A DNA stretch of 17,457 nucleotides. It comes from DATFFO01 sp035250025 (GTDB lineage Bacteria; Actinomycetota; Acidimicrobiia; Spongiisociales; ZC4RG35). The stretch's first letter is position 1; each line of letters starts with the position of its first letter. Shown in pieces: positions 6,133 through 12,868 of this stretch. The translations under genes and the position numbers were made by a program. The stretch is from contig DATFFO010000031.1 of NCBI GenBank assembly GCA_035250025.1, positions 1-17,457 on the forward strand, given 5' to 3'. The notes under the pieces were generated by a model. It saw nothing but the letters and a program-made list of their open reading frames with translations. It was not told where the DNA came from and searched no databases.

Positions 6133-7233
6133 TCATGCCGCCAGGAGGATCGCCGTCAGTTCCATCCGGCGTCTCACCCACGCCTCGAAGGTCGGCATCC
6201 GATCGGTCTGCTGAGCCCGCCGATACTTCGGCTCCCACCATGAGAGCTCCTGGAGGTAGTAACGGGTCAATTGCTCGGCGAGCATCATCCCGCCCTGCGC
6301 CGCCTCCAGCGCAGATCCCGGCCCCCGGGCGAGGACGCGCTCGAGACCTGAGGTGCCTGGCATGGCGGCGGCCACCTTGGCGAGGTCGGCGACCACAGGT
6401 CGGACGCCGGCATTCTCCCAATCGATCAGGTACACGACTCCGTGCGGGTCCCGGATGAGGTTGGAGAACACCACGTCGCCGTGGGTCCACCCGGTGGGGA
6501 GCGGGCGCTTGGCGTCGACCAGCCGGGCGACGGCCGACAACAGATCGGACTCCGTCGGCCATCCTTCGACGAATGGGACCAGTCTCAGCAGCCGGCCGAG
6601 ACGTTCCTGGGTGGCAGGATGCGTCTTCTCGCTGGCGGCCCGGAGATCGATCTGCCCGAACGTCTCGAAGAGGGTATCGATTACCTCCTCTCCCAACTGC
6701 TGCTTGTCTGGAACGGAACGTGGATGAGCACCGAACACGAGCTGCTCGACCACGTATGCCGCCTGCAGCGTCCTCCCGTGGTCCAGCAGTTCGGGAGCTC
6801 GCATGAGATGGGGCAGGCCGATCCTCGCCCGGGCTGTGAGAGCGGCCCGCCGGCGCGGCTGTCTCCCCGGACGTGCGATCGTCACACGCACGACTACGGG
6901 ATGGTCCAACCGCCAGTAGAAAGCAGTCGCCCGGGTCTGGGTGGGTGTGCTGAACTTGGCCAGCCGCACCAGGCCGGCGGCCGTCGTGGAGGGCTCGGTC
7001 CCGGTGACCTCGCGATCGCCTCGGCCCGCGCCCTCGTCGGGAATCGGAAGTTCAGGCGGGGGAATCGCCGGGTTCACGGCCTGGCGGCCACTCACCTCCA
7101 TCACGGTCGGCAGCCCAACCGGAAGGGCAGGCGACTTCCTCTCGATCCGGGCCAGCACGGCCAACACCCGATTGATCTGTACCTCGGCGGCAGTTCGGCG
7201 CCGAGCGGCTACGTCGTTCGAGTCAGGTCTCAA
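6133..7233 (-). CDS. Phosphotransferase-fold (APH/choline kinase-like) protein
   Basis: A protein of up to 366 residues with a kinase-like fold. Seen: a divergent N-lobe (TRATAFYWRLDHPVVVRVTI, LQAAYVVEQLVFG), the Brenner catalytic motif with TGWTHGDVVFSNLI (catalytic Asp and metal-binding Asn), and VVYLIDWENAGVRPVVADLA, whose Asp binds Mg2+. The C-terminal part is helical. These motifs define the aminoglycoside phosphotransferase/choline kinase group, which includes many enzymes acting on sugars or amino alcohols; the substrate is unknown and drug resistance should not be assumed. The first about 100 residues are unusual and match nothing I recognise. The start is uncertain: TTG at 7233 is the first possible, with no ribosome-binding site, and an internal GTG near 7165 is an alternative. 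It follows dnaB by 74 nt. Confidence 0.7.
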   Translation of the reverse strand: MRPDSNDVAARRRTAAEVQINRVLAVLARIERKSPALPVGLPTVMEVSGRQAVNPAIPPPELPIPDEGAGRGDREVTGTEPSTTAAGLVRLAKFSTPTQTRATAFYWRLDHPVVVRVTIARPGRQPRRRAALTARARIGLPHLMRAPELLDHGRTLQAAYVVEQLVFGAHPRSVPDKQQLGEEVIDTLFETFGQIDLRAASEKTHPATQERLGRLLRLVPFVEGWPTESDLLSAVARLVDAKRPLPTGWTHGDVVFSNLIRDPHGVVYLIDWENAGVRPVVADLAKVAAAMPGTSGLERVLARGPGSALEAAQGGMMLAEQLTRYYLQELSWWEPKYRRAQQTDRMPTFEAWVRRRMELTAILLAA

Positions 7234-7307
7234 GGTGTGTGAAGTATGCCCGGAGGCGGGGACCGCCGCCCCTGGCAGCGCTCATGCGCGAGCTGCCCGC
7301 CATCGTG

Positions 7308-10300
7308 TTACGTGACGTCGCGTCCCAGATCGGCGAAGCGGGTGAACTCGGGCAGGAAGGTCATCCTCACCGTTCCGGTGGCGCCGGCGCGATGTTTGGC
7401 GATGATCACCTCGGCCAGGCCCTTGTTCTCCTGATCTTCGGGGTGGTAGTACTCGTGTCTATATATGAACATCACGACGTCAGCATCTTGCTCGAGCGAG
7501 TTGTGTGCGATGACCCCGTTGGCGACGAAATTGTGGGTGTCCTCCACCGTGGCGTCGAAGGTGGGTACGTCGCCGATAGGCGTTATCTCGACTATCTGGT
7601 CCCAGAACACCTCGGACGTCGCCAGATCCATGAGTGTTTGATCCGACAGGGTCTCGGCCATCCGACGCAGACGTTGACGTGAGAAGCGTCGTGGGCGATG
7701 CGCCGTCCCCAGCAGGTAGGCCCCCGGATAGCCCTCGCCGAGCGCAGATGCCAGCTGACGGTGGGTGACTCCGACCGACTGGGCGCTGGCCTTGACCTGG
7801 GTGGCAACCTCCCATGGGACGAGATCCACATTCGGGTTGGGCCGAATGTTCTCGAGTATGGCCCGCGCCTGCGGCACCACCTCCCCGCGGGCTCCGTGGC
7901 TCCCGACGAGATCGAGGAACCTGACGAGCTCGTCGCGGCCGCTGATTCGGACGTGGTAGGAATCTCGATATCCACGCTTGCGCGCCGTCGCCACCCGTGC
8001 CCGGATGTCGCAACGGAGTAGCAGGCGACGTACGTCTTCGGCCAGCCGCCGGCTCGTCGTGGCGTAGTAGATCCGGACCAGCGGTCCCCGGCCGTTGCGG
8101 CTCAGGGTTATCGACCCATCGGTGGCCCATAGATGATGAAGGAAGAGCGCGACCTGGTCCGCGGCCAGTCCGAAGACCTGTGACGGAACGAACTTGTCAT
8201 GAGAGCGGGAACCCCAAAGGCCCAGCGGCTCCAGCCAATTCCGGATCGGGTGGTGGCGTCCGTGGGTGAGGCGATAGGGCGACGCCAGGTGGAGCTGCCA
8301 GGTGTTCTTTTGCAGCTGGGCGTTGCATGAGATTCCAAACCGCCGGAAAGCGGCCTGCTCGACGACGTCCCTGTTGGCGGGATCGGAAGTGGCATACCTA
8401 ACGGTTGGTCCTATGGACCCGTCGCCGAGCAAGTGGGCGAGGAGCACGAGCTCGTCTTCGTCCCAGCGTGGGGTTCCCTCCACCGGATCATGCTCCAGTC
8501 TGGGTACGGCCAAATGGGAGCCGGCTTGCAGCTCATCGAGACGGGTCCAGCCGTCGACCGTCAGGAATTTGTGGTTGGCGGTGGCCTCGACCTCGTAGCC
8601 GGAGGCGGTGCGCAGCCGGTAGGCGGGCTTGATCCCCGAAGGAAATGTCTTCAGAAGCCGGCGGGGAACCAGACGCCAGTTGTTATCCACGGACCAGACC
8701 AGCGGCTGTTCCTGCGAGAGGACGAGCTCTCCGAGTGTGACCTCGGCCCCGGTGTCGGCTCTCACCAGACGAGTGGAGGCGGGCATGCAACCACTTTCGC
8801 GTAGGTCCGACAGGCGGGGTCGCTTGTCCTCTCGCGCTTCGAGAGACCGGTTGAGCTGGGAGATGCCGATAACGGGCACGTCGAGCTCGCGGGCCAGGTT
8901 CTTGAGGTTGCGGCTGATCTCGGCGATCTCCTGCTGACGGTTCTCCCGAGAGGACCCCTGCATCAACTGGAGATAGTCGACTATCACCAGGGAGAGGCCC
9001 GACTTGCGCTTCAACCGGCGGGTCTTGGCGCGGATGTCCGTGACGGTCACGATGGGCGAGTCGTCGATGAAGATCGGTGCCTTGTACATGCGGGAGGCGG
9101 CATCGACGACCCGCTGCCACAGCGGACCGAGCTGGCCGGAGCGCAGCTTCATCGAGTCGACCCGGCCCACTGACGACAGGATGCGCTGGACCAGTTCCTC
9201 TTTGGACATCTCGAGGCTGAATATCGCCACCGGCTTGCCCTGGACTGCAGCGTTGGCGGCGATGTTGAGCGCGATTGCTGAGTTATGGACGACGATGTCG
9301 TTGGCCAGAAAGTTGCTGTGAACAGGGATCGTCAGGTCGTACGTTTCCTGAATTCCGGCGGGTTCGATCGCCACGACCGGATCCCAAATGACGTCCGATG
9401 AGGCCAGGGCCCGAAGGCGGTTAGACCCAAGGGCCTCGCCGAGCTCGCTGGCAACGGCGACCGATTCTCCGACCACGAGACGACTGAGCGGCTTCCAACC
9501 TCCGGGGGTCAGGAAGGGATGATTCTCGGTCACATCGATCTGACGACCGAGACGGGTCCGCAGCCGGAACGTGGTCTGACGTCCCTGGGCGAGGAAGTCA
9601 GATGGCGTGACGGTGGTCAGCTTCAGCGACGCCTCGTCGAGCGCATGGAGATGGACCGTTTCACGATCAGGGTTCTCGACCAGGTCCCGAATAGTGAAAC
9701 GTTCGCCGGTCTTGGCGTCGGTGAGCATCGTGCCGCCCGCCAGGCACTTTCCCATGGCGGGTCTGGCGGCAATGATCACGAGGTTGGCGTTCTGGAGCCC
9801 GGCCAGTTTCTTGTCGAGGTCGCGGAATCCGGTGGCGAGACCGGTGATGTCCGATCCCTGCTGCTCGAGCAGTTCGATCTGCTCCAACACCTGGGAGAAG
9901 AGGGGGCCGACCTCGAGGAGGCTCTGGGAGGCGCGCTTCTCGGCGACGCCCAGCACGGCCTGCTCGGCGCGGTCCATCACCGAGTGGATCTCGTCGTCGA
10001 GGTCGAAGGCGATGGAGGTCACCGAGCCCCCCGCCCGGATCAGGTCACGGCGACGGGCGTTCTCCTCGACGATGCTGGCGTAGTACTCGACGTTGGAGGT
10101 GACGGGTACGACGTCGACGAGGCGGGTCAGATAGGAGACGCCTCCCACCTTTTCCAGCTCCCCCGCCCGGCGCAGCTCCTCGGAGAGCGTGACGGCGTCG
10201 ATGGCCTGGTTGGCGTCGTAGAGACGCCGCATCGCCTCGTAGATCGACCCGTGGGCGGGCACATAGAAGTCGTCCGAGGCGAGCCGGTCCATGACCTCGT

Positions 10301-10409
10301 TGGCGGCGTCGAGGGAAAGGAGGACCGCCCCCAGCACCGACTCCTCGGCTTCCCGTGAATGAGGGGGGACACGGCTGCCGGCCCGCGATGGCGACGTGTC
10401 GGTGGTCAT
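7308..10409 (-). CDS. dnaB: Replicative DNA helicase DnaB precursor with two inteins
   Basis: A 1033-residue precursor of the hexameric helicase that unwinds DNA at the replication fork. Exteins are residues 1-221, 377-540 and 971-1033; spliced they give 448 residues, the normal DnaB length. Seen in the exteins: N-terminal domain from PPHSREAEESVLGAVLLS, linker, ITGLATGFRDLDKKLAGLQ, Walker A ARPAMGK^S, IFSLEMSKEEL, Walker B LVIVDYLQLM (about 474-483), VIGISQLNRSLEAREDKRP, LSDLRESG^SLEQDADVVMF, and the end VIIAKHRAGATGTV. The carets mark the two inteins. Both splice junctions place Ser at +1. The ATG at 10409 has a weak GAAGTGAG just upstream. It is the last gene of the rpsF-ssb-rpsR-rplI-dnaB string, 217 nt after rplI. 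Without splicing, the P-loop is interrupted and the helicase should be inactive. Confidence 0.97.
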   Translation of the reverse strand: MTTDTSPSRAGSRVPPHSREAEESVLGAVLLSLDAANEVMDRLASDDFYVPAHGSIYEAMRRLYDANQAIDAVTLSEELRRAGELEKVGGVSYLTRLVDVVPVTSNVEYYASIVEENARRRDLIRAGGSVTSIAFDLDDEIHSVMDRAEQAVLGVAEKRASQSLLEVGPLFSQVLEQIELLEQQGSDITGLATGFRDLDKKLAGLQNANLVIIAARPAMGKCLAGGTMLTDAKTGERFTIRDLVENPDRETVHLHALDEASLKLTTVTPSDFLAQGRQTTFRLRTRLGRQIDVTENHPFLTPGGWKPLSRLVVGESVAVASELGEALGSNRLRALASSDVIWDPVVAIEPAGIQETYDLTIPVHSNFLANDIVVHNSAIALNIAANAAVQGKPVAIFSLEMSKEELVQRILSSVGRVDSMKLRSGQLGPLWQRVVDAASRMYKAPIFIDDSPIVTVTDIRAKTRRLKRKSGLSLVIVDYLQLMQGSSRENRQQEIAEISRNLKNLARELDVPVIGISQLNRSLEAREDKRPRLSDLRESGCMPASTRLVRADTGAEVTLGELVLSQEQPLVWSVDNNWRLVPRRLLKTFPSGIKPAYRLRTASGYEVEATANHKFLTVDGWTRLDELQAGSHLAVPRLEHDPVEGTPRWDEDELVLLAHLLGDGSIGPTVRYATSDPANRDVVEQAAFRRFGISCNAQLQKNTWQLHLASPYRLTHGRHHPIRNWLEPLGLWGSRSHDKFVPSQVFGLAADQVALFLHHLWATDGSITLSRNGRGPLVRIYYATTSRRLAEDVRRLLLRCDIRARVATARKRGYRDSYHVRISGRDELVRFLDLVGSHGARGEVVPQARAILENIRPNPNVDLVPWEVATQVKASAQSVGVTHRQLASALGEGYPGAYLLGTAHRPRRFSRQRLRRMAETLSDQTLMDLATSEVFWDQIVEITPIGDVPTFDATVEDTHNFVANGVIAHNSLEQDADVVMFIYRHEYYHPEDQENKGLAEVIIAKHRAGATGTVRMTFLPEFTRFADLGRDVT
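7500..8789 (-). mobile_element. Full-length DnaB intein with LAGLIDADG homing endonuclease (430 aa)
   Basis: Residues 541-970 of the precursor. Splicing parts: Cys1 (CMPASTRLVRADTG), block B EATANHKFLTVDGW (T70, H73 of the intein), and block F/G FDATVEDTHNFVANGVIAHN before Ser+1. Endonuclease part: two DOD motifs, LLAHLLGDGSI (about 116-126, acidic residue D123) and LFLHHLWATDGSI (about 215-227, D224), both with the catalytic Asp kept. A segment at about 333-380 (SAQSVGVTHRQLASALG) looks like a helix-turn-helix and may aid target DNA recognition. The site, RESG^SLEQD, is the one used by the Synechocystis DnaB intein. The reading frame is intact, so the element may still be able to home. Confidence 0.95.
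9282..9746 (-). other. Mini-intein in the DnaB P-loop (155 aa)
   Basis: Residues 222-376 of the precursor form a self-splicing intein. It starts with Cys (CLAGGTML, block A) directly after GK of Walker A. Block B is VTENHPFLTPGGW, with Thr73 and His76 of the TxxH motif. Block F/G is YDLTIPVHSNFLANDIVVHN, ending in the His-Asn pair, followed by Ser+1. All residues expected for class 1 splicing are present. At 155 residues there is no room for a homing endonuclease and no LAGLIDADG motif is visible, so it cannot spread by itself. Mycobacteria are known to carry an intein at the same P-loop site. Confidence 0.95.
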
Positions 10410-10626
10410 CTCACTTCATCCATGGGGTCGATTCCTACCTGTGGGGTATGACGGAAAGCGCGCCGGAAACGGCCGCCATGAGGAAGTGACCGCAACCTAC
10501 CCCACGGATGGGGGGTCGGGAAAACCATTCAAGGGGGGACGGCGGGGTTTTCTCCAGGGACGAACAATCGGGCCCCAGACCGCGAAATCCGCAGTGGCGA
10601 CCTGGGTCAGCGCCCCACGTCCCGGA
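10410..10626 (-). promoter_or_regulatory. rplI-dnaB intergenic region with alternative hairpins
   Basis: This 217-nt gap is the widest in the operon and holds no convincing gene. In the transcript sense, GUGGGGUA (10505-10498) can pair with CCCCA just before it (CCCCA-UCCG-UGGGG, 10513-10500) or with UACCCCAC 50 nt further on (10448-10441). A second imperfect stem pairs GAAAACC with GGTTTTC (10520-10526 and 10546-10552). No clear promoter is seen. It may tune dnaB expression relative to the ribosomal genes, but this is speculative. Confidence 0.3.
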
Positions 10627-11073
10627 TCAGGCGGGGATCACGTCCAGGGTGATCGGGAACTCCACCTCGGGATGGAGCTTGACCTGGATCTCATGCAGGC
10701 CGATAGCCCGGATGGGTTCGCCGAGCACGACAGTCTTGCGGTCGACCTCGACGCCGGTGAACTTGCGGATGCCCTCGACGACGTCTCCAATGCCGATCGA
10801 CCCGTAGAGCTTGCCCTCGTCGCCGGCCTGGGCTGCGAGGACGACCCGGGTGCCGACCAGTTGGGTGGCGATCCTCTCGGCCTGCTCGCGGGCCAGCTGT
10901 TCGGCCTCGTCCCGGGCCTTGCGCATGGCGTCGGCCGTGCGCACGGCGCCCTCGGTGGCCTTGACCGCCTTCTTACGCGGTAGAAGGAAGTTCCGCCCAT
11001 AGCCCTCGGACACGTCGACGACGTCGCCCTTCTTGCCCAGTTCGGGCACGTCGGATGTGAGGATCAGCCTCAT
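10627..11073 (-). CDS. rplI: 50S ribosomal protein L9
   Basis: A 148-residue ribosomal protein of the large subunit, normal in length. Seen: the N-terminal domain MRLILTSDVPELGKKGDVVD followed by VSEGYGRNFLLPRKKAVKAT, the long connecting helix rich in Ala, Arg and Glu (about 45-75), and the C-terminal domain KLYGSIGIGDVVEGI through HPEVEFPITLDVIPA. Its ATG overlaps the rpsR stop codon as ATGA (11073-11070), a clear sign of translational coupling. It sits fourth in the rpsF-ssb-rpsR-rplI-dnaB string. Confidence 0.97.
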   Translation of the reverse strand: MRLILTSDVPELGKKGDVVDVSEGYGRNFLLPRKKAVKATEGAVRTADAMRKARDEAEQLAREQAERIATQLVGTRVVLAAQAGDEGKLYGSIGIGDVVEGIRKFTGVEVDRKTVVLGEPIRAIGLHEIQVKLHPEVEFPITLDVIPA

Positions 11074-11348
11074 CGCGTCGCCACGTATGGGAGCAGCGCC
11101 ATCTCGCGCGCATTCTTTATCGCCATCGCCACCTCACGCTGGTGGTGGGGGCAGTTGCCCGTCACCCGGCGCGAGCGAATCTTGGCGCGGTCGGACATGA
11201 ACTTGCGCAGCAGCGCCACATCCTTCCAGTCGATGACGGTGTTCGGCTCCTTGCAGAACTGACACACCTTCTTTTTCATGCGCCGCATGTCGTTGGGGCC
11301 GCGACGCCGGCGGGTCCCGGTGCGCTCCTGGGTTGTCTTTCTTGCCAT
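11070..11348 (-). CDS. rpsR: 30S ribosomal protein S18, zinc-ribbon (C+) form
   Basis: A 92-residue small-subunit protein that pairs with S6 on the platform. Seen: a basic N-terminus MARKTTQERTGTRRRRG, then KKKVCQFCKEPNTVIDWKDV, LLRKFMSDRAKIRSRRVTGN and CPHHQREVAMAIKNAREMAL. Cys29, Cys32, Cys66 and His69 form the expected zinc site, so this is the zinc-containing form, as opposed to the zinc-free paralogs that Zur represses in many actinobacteria. The start at 11348 has AGGAG eight nt upstream (11357-11361). It lies 19 nt after ssb and overlaps rplI by four nt. Confidence 0.96.
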   Translation of the reverse strand: MARKTTQERTGTRRRRGPNDMRRMKKKVCQFCKEPNTVIDWKDVALLRKFMSDRAKIRSRRVTGNCPHHQREVAMAIKNAREMALLPYVATR

Positions 11349-11367
11349 GTTCAAATCTCCTAATAGA

Positions 11368-11847
11368 TCAGAAGGGGGCCTCGTCGGGCCCGTACTCTTC
11401 GCGGGCCACCGGTCCCGGCGGAACCGGGCGATTGCCGCCGCCGTTTCCGCCACCGCCGCCACCGCCGCCGCCGCCGCCACCACTGCCGCCGGTGCGCTCG
11501 GTGCGGTTCACGGAAGCGGTGGCCCAGCGCAGGCTGGGGCCGACCTCGTCGATCTGGATCTCCACCACCGAGCGCTTGTCGCCCTGCTCGGTCTCCCAGG
11601 AACGCTGCTCGAGGCGCCCGGTCACGATGATCCGGGTGCCCTTCTGGAGGGACTCGGCCACCTGTTCGGCCTGGTCGCGCCAGCAGGTGCCGGTGAAGAA
11701 GCTGGTGTCTTCCTGCCATTCGCCGGCCTGGTCGCGCCAGCGCCGGTTGACGGCGAAGCGCAGCTTGGCCATGGCCACACCCGACGGTGTGAACCTCAGT
11801 TCGGGGTCGTCCACCAGGTTGCCGATGAGTGTCACGTTGTTGGACAT
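11368..11847 (-). CDS. ssb: Single-stranded DNA-binding protein
   Basis: A 159-residue tetrameric protein that coats single-stranded DNA during replication and repair. Seen: an OB fold from MSNNVTLIGNLVDDPELRFT to about residue 112 (AKLRFAVNRRWRDQAGEWQE, DTSFFTGTCWRDQAEQVAES, RIIVTGRLEQRSWETEQGDK, VVEIQIDEVGPSLRWATA), then a linker with an unbroken run of 12 Gly, and the acidic tip DEAPF that recruits partner proteins (family consensus DDDIPF). The start at 11847 has AAGGAG eight nt upstream; an in-frame start at 11901 lacks this. It lies between rpsF and rpsR, as in most bacteria. Confidence 0.97.
   Translation of the reverse strand: MSNNVTLIGNLVDDPELRFTPSGVAMAKLRFAVNRRWRDQAGEWQEDTSFFTGTCWRDQAEQVAESLQKGTRIIVTGRLEQRSWETEQGDKRSVVEIQIDEVGPSLRWATASVNRTERTGGSGGGGGGGGGGGGNGGGNRPVPPGPVAREEYGPDEAPF
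11433..11490 (-). repeat. GCC/GGC trinucleotide-like tract in the ssb linker
   Basis: Nearly pure repetition of CCGCC units on the plus strand encodes the glycine run of the SSB linker. Most codons are GGC with a few GGT and GGA. Such tracts can slip in replication, so linker length may vary among strains. Confidence 0.75.
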
Positions 11848-11920
11848 CTGTGTGTCTCCTTCCCAGGACCGTCGCGCTGTCCGACTATGCCGGACGGCCA
11901 CGACAACATCCAGAGGGTTG

Positions 11921-12208
11921 TCAGGCTCCCGGGCGAACGATCTTATGGCGGACGACGTCGTCGGCCAGTGTCAGAACCCGGTCGAGATCGTCGATGGCCG
12001 ACGTGTCGGCCTCGAACGAGACCACCGAGTAGAAACCCTCGGTGACGTGGTTGATTTCGTAGGCGAAGCGGCGCTTGCCCCAGAGGTCGGTGCCGGAGAT
12101 GGTTCCTCCCCGGCTGGTGAGGAAGTCCTGGACCTCTTTCACCTTGGCCTGGACGTCGGTCTCGGCCCGTTCCGGCCGATGGATCGTCATCACTTCATAA
12201 CCGCGCAT
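11921..12208 (-). CDS. rpsF: 30S ribosomal protein S6
   Basis: A 95-residue protein that binds S18 on the 30S platform. Seen: MRGYEVMTIHRPERAETDVQ at the N-terminus, KEVQDFLTSRGGTISGTDLW, GKRRFAYEINHVTEGFYSVV and a C-terminal DRVLTLADDVVRHKIVRP. It lacks a long acidic tail. The start at 12208 is set by AGGAGGTGA about 10 nt upstream; a start at 12232 precedes the ribosome-binding site and is rejected. First gene of the string; ssb begins 73 nt later. Confidence 0.96.
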   Translation of the reverse strand: MRGYEVMTIHRPERAETDVQAKVKEVQDFLTSRGGTISGTDLWGKRRFAYEINHVTEGFYSVVSFEADTSAIDDLDRVLTLADDVVRHKIVRPGA

Positions 12209-12328
12209 GTTGGTGTCACCTCCTGTGGACATCCGGTACGGAAGGCCCCACTCGGCTCACGGCGGCATCGCCGGATCCTGGTGGAGCAGGGGTCTCACGG
12301 GGCCGACCGCGCGAGGTCGGCGCCGGAC
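12209..12328 (-). promoter_or_regulatory. Structured rpsF mRNA leader, candidate S6:S18 autoregulatory element
   Basis: The leader has a 7-bp hairpin GCCGACC-TCGCGC-GGTCGGC near its 5' end. A competing closing stem GGCCCC/GGGGCC (12304-12299 with 12249-12244) encloses two small hairpins (CCTG/CAGG and CGGC-GAT-GCCG) and several CCG triplets. Many bacteria control rpsF by binding of the S6:S18 pair to a leader with a conserved CCG; the match here is suggestive only, since I could not align it to the consensus. Confidence 0.35.
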
Positions 12329-12333
12329 GCTGG

Positions 12334-12362
12334 ATTGTACCGGCGCTCGGCCGGGAAGCCAA
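12334..12362 (-). promoter_or_regulatory. Promoter of the rpsF-ssb-rpsR-rplI operon
   Basis: In the minus-strand sense, TTGGCT (12362-12357) and TACAAT (12339-12334) are separated by exactly 17 bp, close to the sigma-70 consensus. Transcription would start near 12327, leaving a leader of about 118 nt before the rpsF ATG. The promoter begins just after the stop of the upstream DUF192 gene. Confidence 0.75.
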
Positions 12363-12364
12363 GG

Positions 12365-12868
12365 TCAGGGCACTACCAGGACCGAGTCGGCCGAGAGTTC
12401 GGTGGTGCCCGCCGGCACCTCGAGGGCGAACCTGACCGGGGCGCCGCTGGGATAGGTAGGGCAGGGCTCGGCGCGACAGGGCTCCATCGTGAGCATGGTC
12501 CGGCCGGTACCGTCGGCGGCGAAGAAGACGATATCGAGCGGGATGAGGGTGTCGCGCATCACGAAGTTCGCGTCCCGCTCCACTTCGAGGTCGAACAGCA
12601 TCCCGTCGAGGTCGCCGAGATCCTCCACTCCCATGAGCCCCCGGGCCCGTGCCTCCGGCTGATCTGCGAAGGCAACGAGATAGTCGGTGCCGTCCACTGT
12701 GATGGTTCGGATGGCGGGGTCGACCAGGTCACCCGTGTCGACCTCCACCTCTCGGGTCGAGACGACGGCCGTCGTCGACACCGCCGTCGATTCAGACGTC
12801 GACGCGACACCGCCGGGAGCGGAAGTCCCGCACCCGGCGGCGACGGCGACGCCGGCCGCCAACGTCAA
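12365..12868 (-). CDS. DUF192 family lipoprotein
   Basis: About 167 residues. Seen: a short hydrophobic start with lipobox VAAGC, a Ser/Thr-rich linker, then the DUF192 domain (about 55-167): YLVAFADQPEARARGLMGVE, LDGMLFDLEVERDANFVMRD, TLIPLDIVFFAADGTG and FALEVPAG near the end. Two Cys (MEPCRAEPCP) lie in a loop and may form a disulfide. The domain has no settled function. It is predicted to be exported and lipid-anchored. The TTG at 12868 overlaps the panB stop (TTGA), which supports coupling, with GGAGG about 15 nt upstream inside panB. The codons just before it encode RIRRRA, which would make a good signal n-region, but no start codon lies there. Confidence 0.78.
   Translation of the reverse strand: MTLAAGVAVAAGCGTSAPGGVASTSESTAVSTTAVVSTREVEVDTGDLVDPAIRTITVDGTDYLVAFADQPEARARGLMGVEDLGDLDGMLFDLEVERDANFVMRDTLIPLDIVFFAADGTGRTMLTMEPCRAEPCPTYPSGAPVRFALEVPAGTTELSADSVLVVP

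Noticed and set aside
11070..11483. A 137-codon version of rpsR
   Set aside because: The extra N-terminus is a poly-Ala run read from the ssb glycine tract; ATG at 11348 has a proper ribosome-binding site.
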